Positions 36,394 to 44,828 of a stretch of 64,000 bases of DNA are shown here, in pieces (the stretch's first letter is position 1; each line of letters begins with the position of its first letter). The notes under the pieces were generated by a model. The model searched no databases and had not been told where the DNA came from. It saw only the letters and a program-made list of their open reading frames with translations. The stretch spans positions 1,730,262 through 1,794,261 of the forward strand of contig NZ_KB850224.1 in the NCBI RefSeq assembly GCF_000369805.1, read 5' to 3'. The DNA comes from Acinetobacter sp. NIPH 2100. GTDB taxonomy: Bacteria > Pseudomonadota > Gammaproteobacteria > Pseudomonadales > Moraxellaceae. Position numbers and translations under genes: made by a program.

Positions 36394-37464
36394 ATGAATA
36401 GACGTACTTATCGTTTAGAAGAAATTGCTCACCTTGTCAAAGGTGAGCATTTCGGTGAAAAAGATTTTCAAGTTTCCAACTTGGGAAGTTTGGAATATGC
36501 ACAAAAGCAGAATATTTGCTTTGTAAATGGTGAAAAATATTTAGCGCAAGCAGAAGCAAGCCATGCTGGTGCGTATATCGTCACAGCAGAACTAAAACAA
36601 CAATTAACAAGTAAACAAAATTTTATTGTTGTAGATAATCCTTATTTGGCATTTGCTACTTTGACGCATCTATTTGAAAACAAAATAACTCAGCGTGGCA
36701 TCGAGCGTAGTGCTCAAATTCATCCTTCAGCCATTATTGCCGATGATGCTTATATTGGGCATTACGTTGTGATTGGTGAAAATTGTGTTGTGGGTAACAA
36801 CACAATTATTCAGGCGCATGCGTTCCTTGATGATCATGTCGAAATTGGAAAAGACTGCTTTATTGATGCACACGTTACCATTACGGGCGCTGCAAAATTA
36901 AAAGATCGTGTTCGTATCCATGCGAATACAGTAATTGGTTCTGAAGGTTTTGGCTTCGCACCTTATCAAGGGAAATGGCATCGCATTGCGCAACTAGGTT
37001 CGGTTCGGATCGGAAATGATGTCCGGATTGGTTCAAATTGTAGTATTGATCGCGGTGCATTGGACGATACAATTCTGGCTGATGGTGTCATTATTGATAA
37101 CCTTGTGCAAATTGCTCACAATGTTCAGATTGGCGAGAATACCGCGATAGCAGCAAATTGCGGAATTGCAGGAAGTGCAAAAATTGGCAAAAACTGTATC
37201 ATAGGTGGCGCCTCAGGGGTGGTTGGACATCTTGAAATCACCGATAATGTGACACTTACAGCAATGTCAATGGTCACAAAAAATATTTCTGAAGCTGGAA
37301 CGTATTCTTCTGGGATGGGGCTTTTTGAAAATAGTCATTGGAAAAAGACAATTGTACGCTTGAGACAATTAGCAGATGTGCCATTGACCCAAATCACTAA
37401 AAGGCTTGATCATATGCAAGCTCAATTAGAGTCCCTTGAATCAACCTTTAAGTTACGTAAATAA
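36394..37464 (+). CDS. lpxD: UDP-3-O-(3-hydroxyacyl)glucosamine N-acyltransferase LpxD
   Basis: Adds the second acyl chain in lipid A synthesis. The 356-residue protein has an N-terminal uridine-binding domain (about 1-100), then a left-handed beta helix of hexapeptide repeats (about 105-310). The catalytic His is in [13 protein letters not shown] near 247, and the C-terminal helix (about 325-350) caps the trimer. It starts three bases after skp. In Acinetobacter loss of lpxA, lpxC or lpxD abolishes lipooligosaccharide and causes colistin resistance. Confidence 0.95.
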   Translation: MNRRTYRLEEIAHLVKGEHFGEKDFQVSNLGSLEYAQKQNICFVNGEKYLAQAEASHAGAYIVTAELKQQLTSKQNFIVVDNPYLAFATLTHLFENKITQRGIERSAQIHPSAIIADDAYIGHYVVIGENCVVGNNTIIQAHAFLDDHVEIGKDCFIDAHVTITGAAKLKDRVRIHANTVIGSEGFGFAPYQGKWHRIAQLGSVRIGNDVRIGSNCSIDRGALDDTILADGVIIDNLVQIAHNVQIGENTAIAANCGIAGSAKIGKNCIIGGASGVVGHLEITDNVTLTAMSMVTKNISEAGTYSSGMGLFENSHWKKTIVRLRQLADVPLTQITKRLDHMQAQLESLESTFKLRK

Positions 37465-37470
37465 TTTATT

Positions 37471-37956
37471 ATGACTGAGACTACATTACCTGCATTCACG
37501 ATGCCTGAATTACCCATGGATATTCTTACGATTCGTGAATATTTACCTCATCGTTATCCATTTTTACTCGTTGATCGCGTTACAGAAATTACTGAGAATA
37601 GTATTGTCGGTTATAAAAACGTTTCTATTAATGAAGAGTTTTTCCAAGGGCATTTCCCGACCTATCCAATTATGCCTGGTGTACTGATGATTGAAGCATT
37701 AGCACAGGTTTCAGGAATCTTGGGTTTTGTCTTAACTAATCAAAAGCCGAAAGCAGGTTCGCTGTTTTTATTTGCAGGTGCAGAAAAAATCAGATTTAAA
37801 AAACAAGTTGTTGCAGGTGACCAGCTTGTCTTAAAATCTGAACTTGTGATGCAAAAACGTGGCATTTACAAGTACAATTGTACTGCGAGCGTCGATGGCA
37901 TTGTTGCTGCGACGGCAGAGATTATTATTTCCCACCAGAAAATTGAGCAGACATGA
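37471..37956 (+). CDS. fabZ: 3-hydroxyacyl-ACP dehydratase FabZ
   Basis: Dehydrates 3-hydroxyacyl-ACP in fatty-acid elongation and competes with LpxA and LpxD for acyl chains. The 161-residue hot-dog protein has the active site GHFPTYPIMPGVLMIEALAQ, with the catalytic His near 70 and Glu near 84. The LPHRYPFLLVDRV start is typical. Its final four bases overlap lpxA. Confidence 0.95.
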   Translation: MTETTLPAFTMPELPMDILTIREYLPHRYPFLLVDRVTEITENSIVGYKNVSINEEFFQGHFPTYPIMPGVLMIEALAQVSGILGFVLTNQKPKAGSLFLFAGAEKIRFKKQVVAGDQLVLKSELVMQKRGIYKYNCTASVDGIVAATAEIIISHQKIEQT

Positions 37957-38741
37957 GTAGTCAAAATTTAATACATCCCACAGCAATTATTGACCCGTCT
38001 GCAGAAATCGCTTCTGATGTACAAATTGGTCCGTATAGTGTTGTGGGTCCCAATGTAAGTATTGACTCTGGTACAAAATTACATTCACATGTTGTTATTG
38101 GTGGTTTTACAAGAATTGGAAAAAATAATGATATTTTTCAATTCTCGAGTATTGGGGAAATTTGTCAGGATTTAAAATATCAGGGCGAAGAAACTTGGTT
38201 AGAAATTGGCGATCATAACTCGATTCGTGAACATTGTACTTTGCATAGAGGTACAGTTCAGGATCATAGCTTGACCAAAATTGGCAGTCATAACCTGTTA
38301 ATGGTTAATACGCATATTGCACATGACTGCGTGATTGGAAATCATAATATTTTTGCCAATAATGTTGGTGTTGCTGGGCATGTCCATGTTGGTGATCACG
38401 TGATCGTCGGTGGCAATGCGGGTATTCATCAATTCTGTCGTATTGATTCTTACAGTATGATTGGTGGTGCAGCCTTAATTCTTAAAGATGTGCCAGCCTA
38501 TATCATGGCTTCTGGTAACCCAGCACGTGCTTATGGCATGAATATCGAAGGTATGCGTCGTAAAGGTTGGTCAAGAGATACCATTCAGGGTTTAAGAGAA
38601 GCTTATAAGCTGATCTATAAATCTGGTCTTACCGCTGAGCAGGCAATTGAACAGATTCGCAATGAAATTCTAGTGAAAACACCAGAAGCGCAATTGTTTA
38701 TTGACTCTTTAGAGCAATCAACGCGTGGCATTGTGCGTTAA
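37953..38741 (+). CDS. lpxA: UDP-N-acetylglucosamine acyltransferase LpxA
   Basis: First step of lipid A synthesis. The 262-residue protein has about ten hexapeptide-repeat turns (about 8-185). The catalytic His is in MVNTHIAHDCVIG near 125, and the GGNAGIHQFCRI segment near 150 lies in the acyl-chain groove. The C-terminal helical part (about 195-262) includes GLREAYKLIYKSGLT. It overlaps fabZ by four bases and is the last gene of the envelope operon, ended by a strong terminator. The usual lpxB does not follow. Confidence 0.96.
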   Translation: MSSQNLIHPTAIIDPSAEIASDVQIGPYSVVGPNVSIDSGTKLHSHVVIGGFTRIGKNNDIFQFSSIGEICQDLKYQGEETWLEIGDHNSIREHCTLHRGTVQDHSLTKIGSHNLLMVNTHIAHDCVIGNHNIFANNVGVAGHVHVGDHVIVGGNAGIHQFCRIDSYSMIGGAALILKDVPAYIMASGNPARAYGMNIEGMRRKGWSRDTIQGLREAYKLIYKSGLTAEQAIEQIRNEILVKTPEAQLFIDSLEQSTRGIVR

Positions 38742-38754
38742 TCACGAGATTGAA

Positions 38755-38782
38755 AAAAAAAGACACTTAGGTGTCTTTTTTT
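38755..38782. terminator. Bidirectional intrinsic terminator after lpxA
   Basis: A 12-bp stem made of an A-run plus GACAC pairs with GTGTC plus a T-run around a TTAG loop. It ends the frr-to-lpxA block and also serves the convergent AraC gene. Confidence 0.92.
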
Positions 38783-38786
38783 ATGC

Positions 38787-39743
38787 CTAATTTTCCTCTT
38801 CGACAAATTGTTGTCGATACTGTTTAGGCGAATGTTCAAAAGTGCGTTTAAACGCCTGACTGAACGCAGTTTCTGATGAATAACCCACTTTATTGGCAAT
38901 TTGTTGAACTGAATAATTACTTTTACGCAAATATTGACTGGCTAAGCGCATACGATGTTGCTGTAAATAGGCGAGTGGTGATTCACCAATTACTTCATGG
39001 AACAGACTGGCAAACTTTGAGCGTGACATACAACATTGTTCTGCCAATGATTCAACCGTCCAAGCATCTTCAGGATGATTGTGAATTGCTGCCAAGCTAT
39101 TGCTCAGTTCAGGATGGTTTAAAGCACTGAGCCAGCCATGTTGGCTCGAAATTTGTTGAATATGATCTCGAATACATTTAATTAATAAGATATTCACCAA
39201 ATGATCGATGATGATATCGCGGCCTGCCTGAATATTCTGCGTTTCTAAGGCGAGGAAATGTAAGCCGATTTGTAGCCATTCAGGTGCATTGGTATCTCCA
39301 TGCTGCAGATGGATAATTGCAGGTAATGCCTGAATAAACGGACGAGCCATAATGGTATCAATCTGGCAACGTACAGTGAGAATGAGATTTTTCTCAGATG
39401 AATGAGTACCGAATTCGATGGCATCTTCTTTATGACCATCAAATAGTTTTGATATATCAACGGCATCCACCAGCTTGGTAATTGCATTATCTGCACCTGT
39501 ATGTGCTTTCCCAGACGGAATAACCACAATTTCACCCGCATGTGCAGTTAAACTATTGTGCGCGTCAATTTGAATAAAGACAGAACCAACTAAAACAATA
39601 TGAACAATTAAGGCCGTTTGATCTTGGCAGATAAAACTCCATTCTCCTTGAGTTTTCAAGTAGATATATTCAGTGTGATTTAAATGAATATCAGCAAATA
39701 TTTTACTTAAAGCATCCATATGATTTTTTAACGATGTATTCAT
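38787..39743 (-). CDS. alkR: AraC family regulator, probable AlkR
   Basis: A 318-residue regulator. The N-terminal cupin-type ligand domain (about 1-180) is of the AraC-binding cupin_6 kind. The two C-terminal helix-turn-helix motifs are at about 225-315, with WTVESLAEQCCMSRSKFASLF and IANKVGYSSETAFSQAFKRTFEHSPKQYR. It is divergent from an alkane hydroxylase gene; in Acinetobacter baylyi the equivalent AlkR activates alkM in response to long-chain alkanes. Activation of alkM here is the likely role by this analogy. Confidence 0.82.
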   Translation of the reverse strand: MNTSLKNHMDALSKIFADIHLNHTEYIYLKTQGEWSFICQDQTALIVHIVLVGSVFIQIDAHNSLTAHAGEIVVIPSGKAHTGADNAITKLVDAVDISKLFDGHKEDAIEFGTHSSEKNLILTVRCQIDTIMARPFIQALPAIIHLQHGDTNAPEWLQIGLHFLALETQNIQAGRDIIIDHLVNILLIKCIRDHIQQISSQHGWLSALNHPELSNSLAAIHNHPEDAWTVESLAEQCCMSRSKFASLFHEVIGESPLAYLQQHRMRLASQYLRKSNYSVQQIANKVGYSSETAFSQAFKRTFEHSPKQYRQQFVEEEN

Positions 39744-39908
39744 TTAAATTATAGAGAGCTGCGCCAATAACTCAATATGTGTTTATAGGACAAAAACAGG
39801 GTGGATGATGCCAAAGACTTTGACATAGGTTTTTTGGACGCTTGCAACTGTCATGAAATTCATAATTCCTCAGAATATACATATATATACAAAGACATGG
39901 ATTCGATG

Positions 39909-41153
39909 ATGAATGCGCCAGTAAATGTTGAGCAAGAACTTACGCCAGTAAGCATTCCAAAGTCAAAAACTCAGTTAGATCGTAAACGTTATTTATGGGC
40001 CATTAGCCCAGCTTTGCCTGCAATCGGGATTGGTATTTTAGCAGGTTATCAATTTGCACCACGTCCATTAAAGAAAATCTTCGCTTTAGGCGGCCCAATT
40101 GTTTTGCATATTGTGATTCCAACGATTGATACAATTATTGGTAAAGATGCAAATAATCCTACTGATGAAGATATTCGATTACTTGAAAAAGACCCATATT
40201 ATTCTCGATTGGTGAAAAGCTTTATTCCTTTGCAATATGCAGCCAATGTCTATGCATGTTATTTAACCAGCCGCAAAGAAACCTCTTTCATTGATAAAAT
40301 CTTTTTAGGTATTTCAATGGGTGCAATTAATGGGATTGCCATTAATACTGCACATGAGCTGAGCCATAAATCTGATCGTATTGATCATATCCTTTCACAT
40401 TTAGCGTTGGTACCAACGGGTTATAATCATTTCCGTATTGAGCATCCTTATGGTCACCATAAACGTGCTGCCACACCTGAAGATCCAGCATCTTCACAAA
40501 TGGGCGAAACATTCTATGAGTTTTGGCCACGTACCGTGATTGGCTCTTTCAAATCAGCAATTGAAATTGAAACCACTCGTTTAAAACGTAAAGGCAAAGA
40601 ATTCTGGTCAAAGGATAATGAATTGCTGCAAGGTTGGGGCATGAGTGCTGCTTTTCATGGTTCAATGGTTGGCTTGTTTGGTAAAGGGGTCATTCCTTAT
40701 TTGGCAACCCAGGCTTTCTATGGCATTAGTTTGTTTGAAATTATTAACTATATCGAACACTATGGTTTAAAACGCCAAAAAGACAAGAATGGTAAATATG
40801 AACGTACCATGCCAGAACATAGCTGGAACAATAATAATATTGTGACCAACTTATTCTTGTATCAATTACAGCGTCATTCGGATCATCATGCATATCCGAC
40901 ACGTCCGTTCCAAGCATTGCGTCATTTTGATGAAGCACCTGAATTGCCAAGTGGTTATGCAAGTATGTTATTGCCTGCTTTGATTCCACCACTATGGGCA
41001 AAAATGATGGATAAGCGCGTATTTGATCATTACAAAGGTGATTTGAATAAAGCCAATATTTTCCCTAAACGTCGCGCTAAAATCTTTAAAAAGTTTGGTG
41101 TGGTGGATCAGTCATTGACTGAAGTTTCTACCGAGACAGCAACTACAGCATAA
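39909..41153 (+). CDS. alkM: Alkane 1-monooxygenase AlkM (AlkB family)
   Basis: Membrane diiron enzyme that hydroxylates the terminal carbon of alkanes. The 414-residue protein has the four histidine clusters of the family: HELSHK, EHPYGHHKR, NYIEHYGL and LQRHSDHHAYP. Hydrophobic segments lie before and between these. The open frame reaches back to 39801, but the MNAPV start (39909) matches the Acinetobacter AlkM N-terminus from memory; ATG 39897 and 39906 are alternatives. The promoter lacks a good -10, in line with activator control. Rubredoxin genes are not in this window. Confidence 0.93.
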   Translation: MNAPVNVEQELTPVSIPKSKTQLDRKRYLWAISPALPAIGIGILAGYQFAPRPLKKIFALGGPIVLHIVIPTIDTIIGKDANNPTDEDIRLLEKDPYYSRLVKSFIPLQYAANVYACYLTSRKETSFIDKIFLGISMGAINGIAINTAHELSHKSDRIDHILSHLALVPTGYNHFRIEHPYGHHKRAATPEDPASSQMGETFYEFWPRTVIGSFKSAIEIETTRLKRKGKEFWSKDNELLQGWGMSAAFHGSMVGLFGKGVIPYLATQAFYGISLFEIINYIEHYGLKRQKDKNGKYERTMPEHSWNNNNIVTNLFLYQLQRHSDHHAYPTRPFQALRHFDEAPELPSGYASMLLPALIPPLWAKMMDKRVFDHYKGDLNKANIFPKRRAKIFKKFGVVDQSLTEVSTETATTA

Positions 41154-41176
41154 TCCGCACAGCTTTCCCAAAGCAG

Positions 41177-41207
41177 GGCACTGATGAGTAATCGTCAGTG
41201 CCTTTTT
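41177..41207 (+). terminator. Intrinsic terminator of alkM
   Basis: GGCACTGA and TCAGTGCC form an 8-bp stem with a 10-base loop, followed by TTTTT. Confidence 0.85.
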
Positions 41208-41311
41208 ATTTTCTTGTATAAAAAGCTTAACCAAGTACAGATTTTGAATATTCTTGCTGTATATCTATGTATAACTTAAAAATAATCTTGTAATTGTTTT
41301 ATGAGGCAAAG

Positions 41312-42664
41312 ATGACAAAACATTATGATTATATTGCGATCGGTGGTGGTAGTGGTGGAATTGCTTCTGTGAATCGCGCTGCGATGTATGGAAAAAAATG
41401 TGCCTTAATTGAAAAATCGGAAATAGGTGGAACCTGCGTCAACGTGGGTTGTGTTCCTAAAAAAGTGATGTGGTATGCCGCTCATGTTGCTGAATCGATT
41501 CAAAAATACGGTCCTGATTATGGTTTCAATAGTAAAGTCGAGTCATTTGACTGGCAGGTTTTAATTAAGAATCGGCAGGCTTATATTGATAGAATTCATC
41601 AGTCTTATCAAAATAGTCTAAGCAAAAATCAAGTTGATCTTATTCAAGGTGCGGCTTATTTTATTGATAAAAATACCATTGAAGTCAACGGTGAACGATT
41701 CACAGCGGATCATATTCTCATTGCGACAGGCACACAGCCCTCACTGCCTAAGATTGACGGAGTGGAATATGGTATAGATTCGAATGGTTTTTTTGAATTA
41801 AGTGCCTTACCAAAAACAACTGCCGTGATTGGATCGGGTTATATAGCGGTTGAATTGGCGGGTGTGCTGAATGCTTTGGGTTCTCAGGTTGGGTTATTCA
41901 TCCGTAAGGATTTACCTGTAAGACGCTTTGATTCTTTCTTAAGCGAAACCTTGGTTGAGGTAATGCAAACGGATGGCATTACTGTACATACACAAGCTGT
42001 TCCTAAAAAAGTCACCAAAAATGTGGATGGTCGTGTTGTATTACATTTAGAGAATGGTGAAATGCATACGGTAGATTGTCTGATTTGGGCAACGGGCCGA
42101 GAACCGAATACCGCGAGTTTGAATTTGGATAAAGCCAATGTCCAACTGGATGAGCGAAGCTATATTCAAGTCGACCAATTCCAGAATACCTCACAACAGG
42201 GTATTTATGCGGTGGGCGATATTACTGGCAAAATGGAACTCACACCGGTTGCTGTTGCTGCTGGGCGAAGATTATCTGAAAGATTATTTAATAATAAACC
42301 AGATGAACATTTAGATTATGAAAATATTCCGACTGTGGTATTTAGCCATCCTCCAATAGGAACGGTGGGGATGACTGAGCAGGAAGCTATTGAGCAATAT
42401 GGTCAGCAAGCGGTAAAAGCCTATAACTCATCCTTTACTGCGATGTACAGTGCTATTACGCAGCACCGTCAGCCAACTAAAATGAAACTGGTGTGTGTGG
42501 GTGAGGAGGAGAAAATTGTAGGCATTCATGGAATTGGCTTTGGTATGGATGAGATTCTGCAAGGTTTTGCTGTTGCCTTGAAAATGGGAGCAACCAAGAA
42601 AGACTTTGATAATACAGTAGCTATCCATCCAACCTCCGCGGAAGAGTTTGTGACCATGCGTTAA
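41312..42664 (+). CDS. gor: Glutathione-disulfide reductase Gor
   Basis: Reduces glutathione disulfide with NADPH. The 450-residue flavoprotein has an FAD motif [14 protein letters not shown] (11-24), the redox-active disulfide Cys42/Cys47 in [13 protein letters not shown], an NADPH domain with [13 protein letters not shown] near 170, and the C-terminal [10 protein letters not shown] with the catalytic His near 440. GAGG precedes ATG 41312; the earlier in-frame TTG at 41294 is not favoured. It is convergent with the sensor-kinase gene. Confidence 0.94.
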   Translation: MTKHYDYIAIGGGSGGIASVNRAAMYGKKCALIEKSEIGGTCVNVGCVPKKVMWYAAHVAESIQKYGPDYGFNSKVESFDWQVLIKNRQAYIDRIHQSYQNSLSKNQVDLIQGAAYFIDKNTIEVNGERFTADHILIATGTQPSLPKIDGVEYGIDSNGFFELSALPKTTAVIGSGYIAVELAGVLNALGSQVGLFIRKDLPVRRFDSFLSETLVEVMQTDGITVHTQAVPKKVTKNVDGRVVLHLENGEMHTVDCLIWATGREPNTASLNLDKANVQLDERSYIQVDQFQNTSQQGIYAVGDITGKMELTPVAVAAGRRLSERLFNNKPDEHLDYENIPTVVFSHPPIGTVGMTEQEAIEQYGQQAVKAYNSSFTAMYSAITQHRQPTKMKLVCVGEEEKIVGIHGIGFGMDEILQGFAVALKMGATKKDFDNTVAIHPTSAEEFVTMR

Positions 42665-42688
42665 TCGTGCTTTCATCCATAAATGTCG

Positions 42689-42725
42689 GTGATCATTTCA
42701 CAAATTAAATCGAGGAAATGATCAC
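42689..42725. repeat. Perfect 11-bp inverted repeat at the gor/kinase junction
   Basis: GTGATCATTTC (42689-42699) and GAAATGATCAC (42715-42725) are separated by 15 bases. The right arm lies in the last codons of the kinase gene. It could work as a terminator without a T-run, or as a protein-binding site. Confidence 0.5.
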
Positions 42726-44051
42726 TTTGAGGCCACTTGGGGAATTGTGGCTGAATGTAATTTTGAATCCATATTTATCCAGTAGCAGTTTCACTAACGA
42801 CAATCCTAGTCCATGCCCATCATTCTGTGATGATTTACGCCAAAAACGTTGAGTGAGCAGGTCCAGTTCATTATCAGTTAAGCCATTGCCAGTATCTGTG
42901 ATCATGAGTTGATTGTTTTGCATATAAATATGAATCGGAGTTTGAGCATGTAAATAGGCATTCTCAATTAAATTTTTCAGCACAATACTCAATGTCTCAG
43001 ATGGAAGTGAAATAGGAGATAGACTGTCCCAATCAATCAATAATTGTTGTGATAAGTGATGATATTTCTTTTCCAATTCATTCAGCACTTGGGTTAGACA
43101 TGCAGTAACATCAACGATGCCGATGGATGATTGAGCTTGATTCTCAGTTTTGCTCAGTAATAATAATTGCTCCAGTAATTGTTCATAACGCAGGATACTT
43201 GTTTCTGCTTTTTCTAAATTATCCAGCAGTTTGTGCTGCTCAGAGCCAGACTGTGTCAATATAAGTTTACTGAGTTGTACATGTGTTTTAATTGCTGTGA
43301 GTGGGCTGCGCAGCTCATGTGCCGCAAAAGCACTAAAACTTTTTTCATTTTCCAAACTTTGCTGTAAGTTCTGTATTAATTCCAAGATGCTATCTACAAA
43401 GGGTTGAATTTCATTAGGAATATTTTGGGTATTTAAATCTAATAGATGCGTCGCCGCTATGGAAAATTGTTCTTTTTTTCGGAGTCGTTCTGCCATTTGA
43501 TCAAGCGGCTTAAATTCAGCTCGGATAATCCATAAAATCAAAAGAATACATAAAATAAGCGTAAGCGTTAAAGGAATTAAAACAGATTGCAAAATTTGGG
43601 TGAGCAGAGAATAACGGAGCTGTAATTTCTCAGCAGTGACCACTCTTATTTGTCCTTTTTGTAGGACATAACTACGCCAATCAATACCATTTTCTTGCCA
43701 TGTGCTAAAACCAACTGTTCTGGAGGTTAAACTTGGCGAACCTTGAGTCCTTACCAGTACCTGATGATCTTCGGCAGGATTGTAGCTAAAAAATGAAACT
43801 TCACAGACAATTAAATTCTGCGGATTATGCTTTTGCTGTACAGAATCCAAGCTATTCATAATCTGATCAACAGGGAGCTGCTGAATCAGATGGGCAACCA
43901 TCTGGGCTGAAGCTGAGAGACGTTCATCCAGTGTATTTTGTAAACGTTTTTCTAGATCGACATAGAGCCAATAAAATACCAGTGACCACAACAGGATAAA
44001 CACAAAGGAGATAGTGGTTACCAACCGCCATTTTAAACTATAGCTTTTCAT
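42705..44051 (-). CDS. Sensor histidine kinase, QseC/PmrB-like
   Basis: A 448-residue membrane kinase. Two transmembrane helices (about 10-30 and 155-178) bracket a periplasmic domain of about 125 residues. A HAMP-like linker follows, then the phospho-acceptor His245 in FAAHELRSPLTAIKTH. The HATPase domain has the N box near 360 (LKNLIENAYLHAQ) and GHGLGLSLVKLLLDKYG near 420. It overlaps the upstream response-regulator gene by four bases. The signal is unknown; the divergent dsb operon makes a link to envelope or redox stress reasonable. Confidence 0.88.
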   Translation of the reverse strand: MKSYSLKWRLVTTISFVFILLWSLVFYWLYVDLEKRLQNTLDERLSASAQMVAHLIQQLPVDQIMNSLDSVQQKHNPQNLIVCEVSFFSYNPAEDHQVLVRTQGSPSLTSRTVGFSTWQENGIDWRSYVLQKGQIRVVTAEKLQLRYSLLTQILQSVLIPLTLTLILCILLILWIIRAEFKPLDQMAERLRKKEQFSIAATHLLDLNTQNIPNEIQPFVDSILELIQNLQQSLENEKSFSAFAAHELRSPLTAIKTHVQLSKLILTQSGSEQHKLLDNLEKAETSILRYEQLLEQLLLLSKTENQAQSSIGIVDVTACLTQVLNELEKKYHHLSQQLLIDWDSLSPISLPSETLSIVLKNLIENAYLHAQTPIHIYMQNNQLMITDTGNGLTDNELDLLTQRFWRKSSQNDGHGLGLSLVKLLLDKYGFKITFSHNSPSGLKVIISSI

Positions 44052-44719
44052 AGGCTAGACTCAGGCGCTTTAAACATATAACCCACACCTCGAATAGTTT
44101 GGATAATGTCTGGCTGAATCTTTTGCCTTAAATGATAAATATGCACATTAATAGCGTTACTTTCGATACTGTCCTGAAAACCGTAAACCTTATCAATTAA
44201 ATGTTCATTTTTAAGGATTTGGTTGGGGTACATCATAAAAGTTTCGAGCAGGCTGTATTCGCGTCGAGAGAGATCTAAAAGCTGTTCTTGGTAGTAGGCT
44301 TGTTGAGTGTCTTGATGAATTTTTAGATCACCGAGCTGTAAAATATTGGAAGAATAGCCTCGATTTCTCCGCGCCAATGCATGAACTCGAGCAACCAAGA
44401 TACTTAGATCAAATGGTTTAGTGAGATAATCATCAGCTCCACTATTCAGGGCTTCCACACATTGTTGAGTTTGATTACGCGCTGTAAGAACCAGGACAGG
44501 AACATGTAAACCTGCTTTGCGCCAAGTCTGTAATAGCTCTAACCCATCTTGATCTGGTAAGCCAAGATCCAGCAAGCATAAGTCAACGGCACTGTTACGG
44601 ATAAAATAATCAGCAGCTTTTGCCGTATTTACGTGTTCTACCGAGATATTTAAATAATCCAATGTCGCGATAATACTTTGGGCGATATATGGATCATCTT
44701 CAACAAGTACAACAAACAT
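44048..44719 (-). CDS. OmpR-family response regulator, QseB/PmrA-like
   Basis: A 223-residue regulator. The receiver domain (1-115) has acidic residues EDD at 7-9, the phospho-acceptor Asp51 in LCLLDLGLPDQDG and Lys in YLTKPFD near 101. The winged-helix output domain (about 125-220) has SRREYSLLETF and NVHIYHLRQKI, ending GVGYMF. It is the first gene of a two-gene system. A PmrA-type box lies 46 bases upstream in the gap shared with dsbD, so both autoregulation and dsb control are possible. Confidence 0.88.
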   Translation of the reverse strand: MFVVLVEDDPYIAQSIIATLDYLNISVEHVNTAKAADYFIRNSAVDLCLLDLGLPDQDGLELLQTWRKAGLHVPVLVLTARNQTQQCVEALNSGADDYLTKPFDLSILVARVHALARRNRGYSSNILQLGDLKIHQDTQQAYYQEQLLDLSRREYSLLETFMMYPNQILKNEHLIDKVYGFQDSIESNAINVHIYHLRQKIQPDIIQTIRGVGYMFKAPESSL

Positions 44720-44764
44720 GGCTTTCCCTCAATAACTGCACTCATTTTACAAACAAATACAGCT

Positions 44765-44781
44765 CTTAATGTTCTCTTAAT
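44765..44781. promoter_or_regulatory. PmrA/QseB-type response-regulator box
   Basis: CTTAAT-N5-CTTAAT, an exact match to the known direct-repeat consensus for PmrA-like regulators. The second repeat ends 11 bases before GATAAT (44793-44798), a possible -10 element of dsbD. This places the box over the -35 region, the usual activator position. Confidence 0.65.
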
Positions 44782-44828
44782 TTTATCCGTTTGATAATAC
44801 TTTCAAGTTGAGTTTTAGACACATTGAT

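Noticed and set aside
39801..39908. N-terminal extension of alkM
   Set aside because: It covers the AlkR-controlled promoter region and has no similarity to AlkM N-termini; the MNAPV start is preferred.
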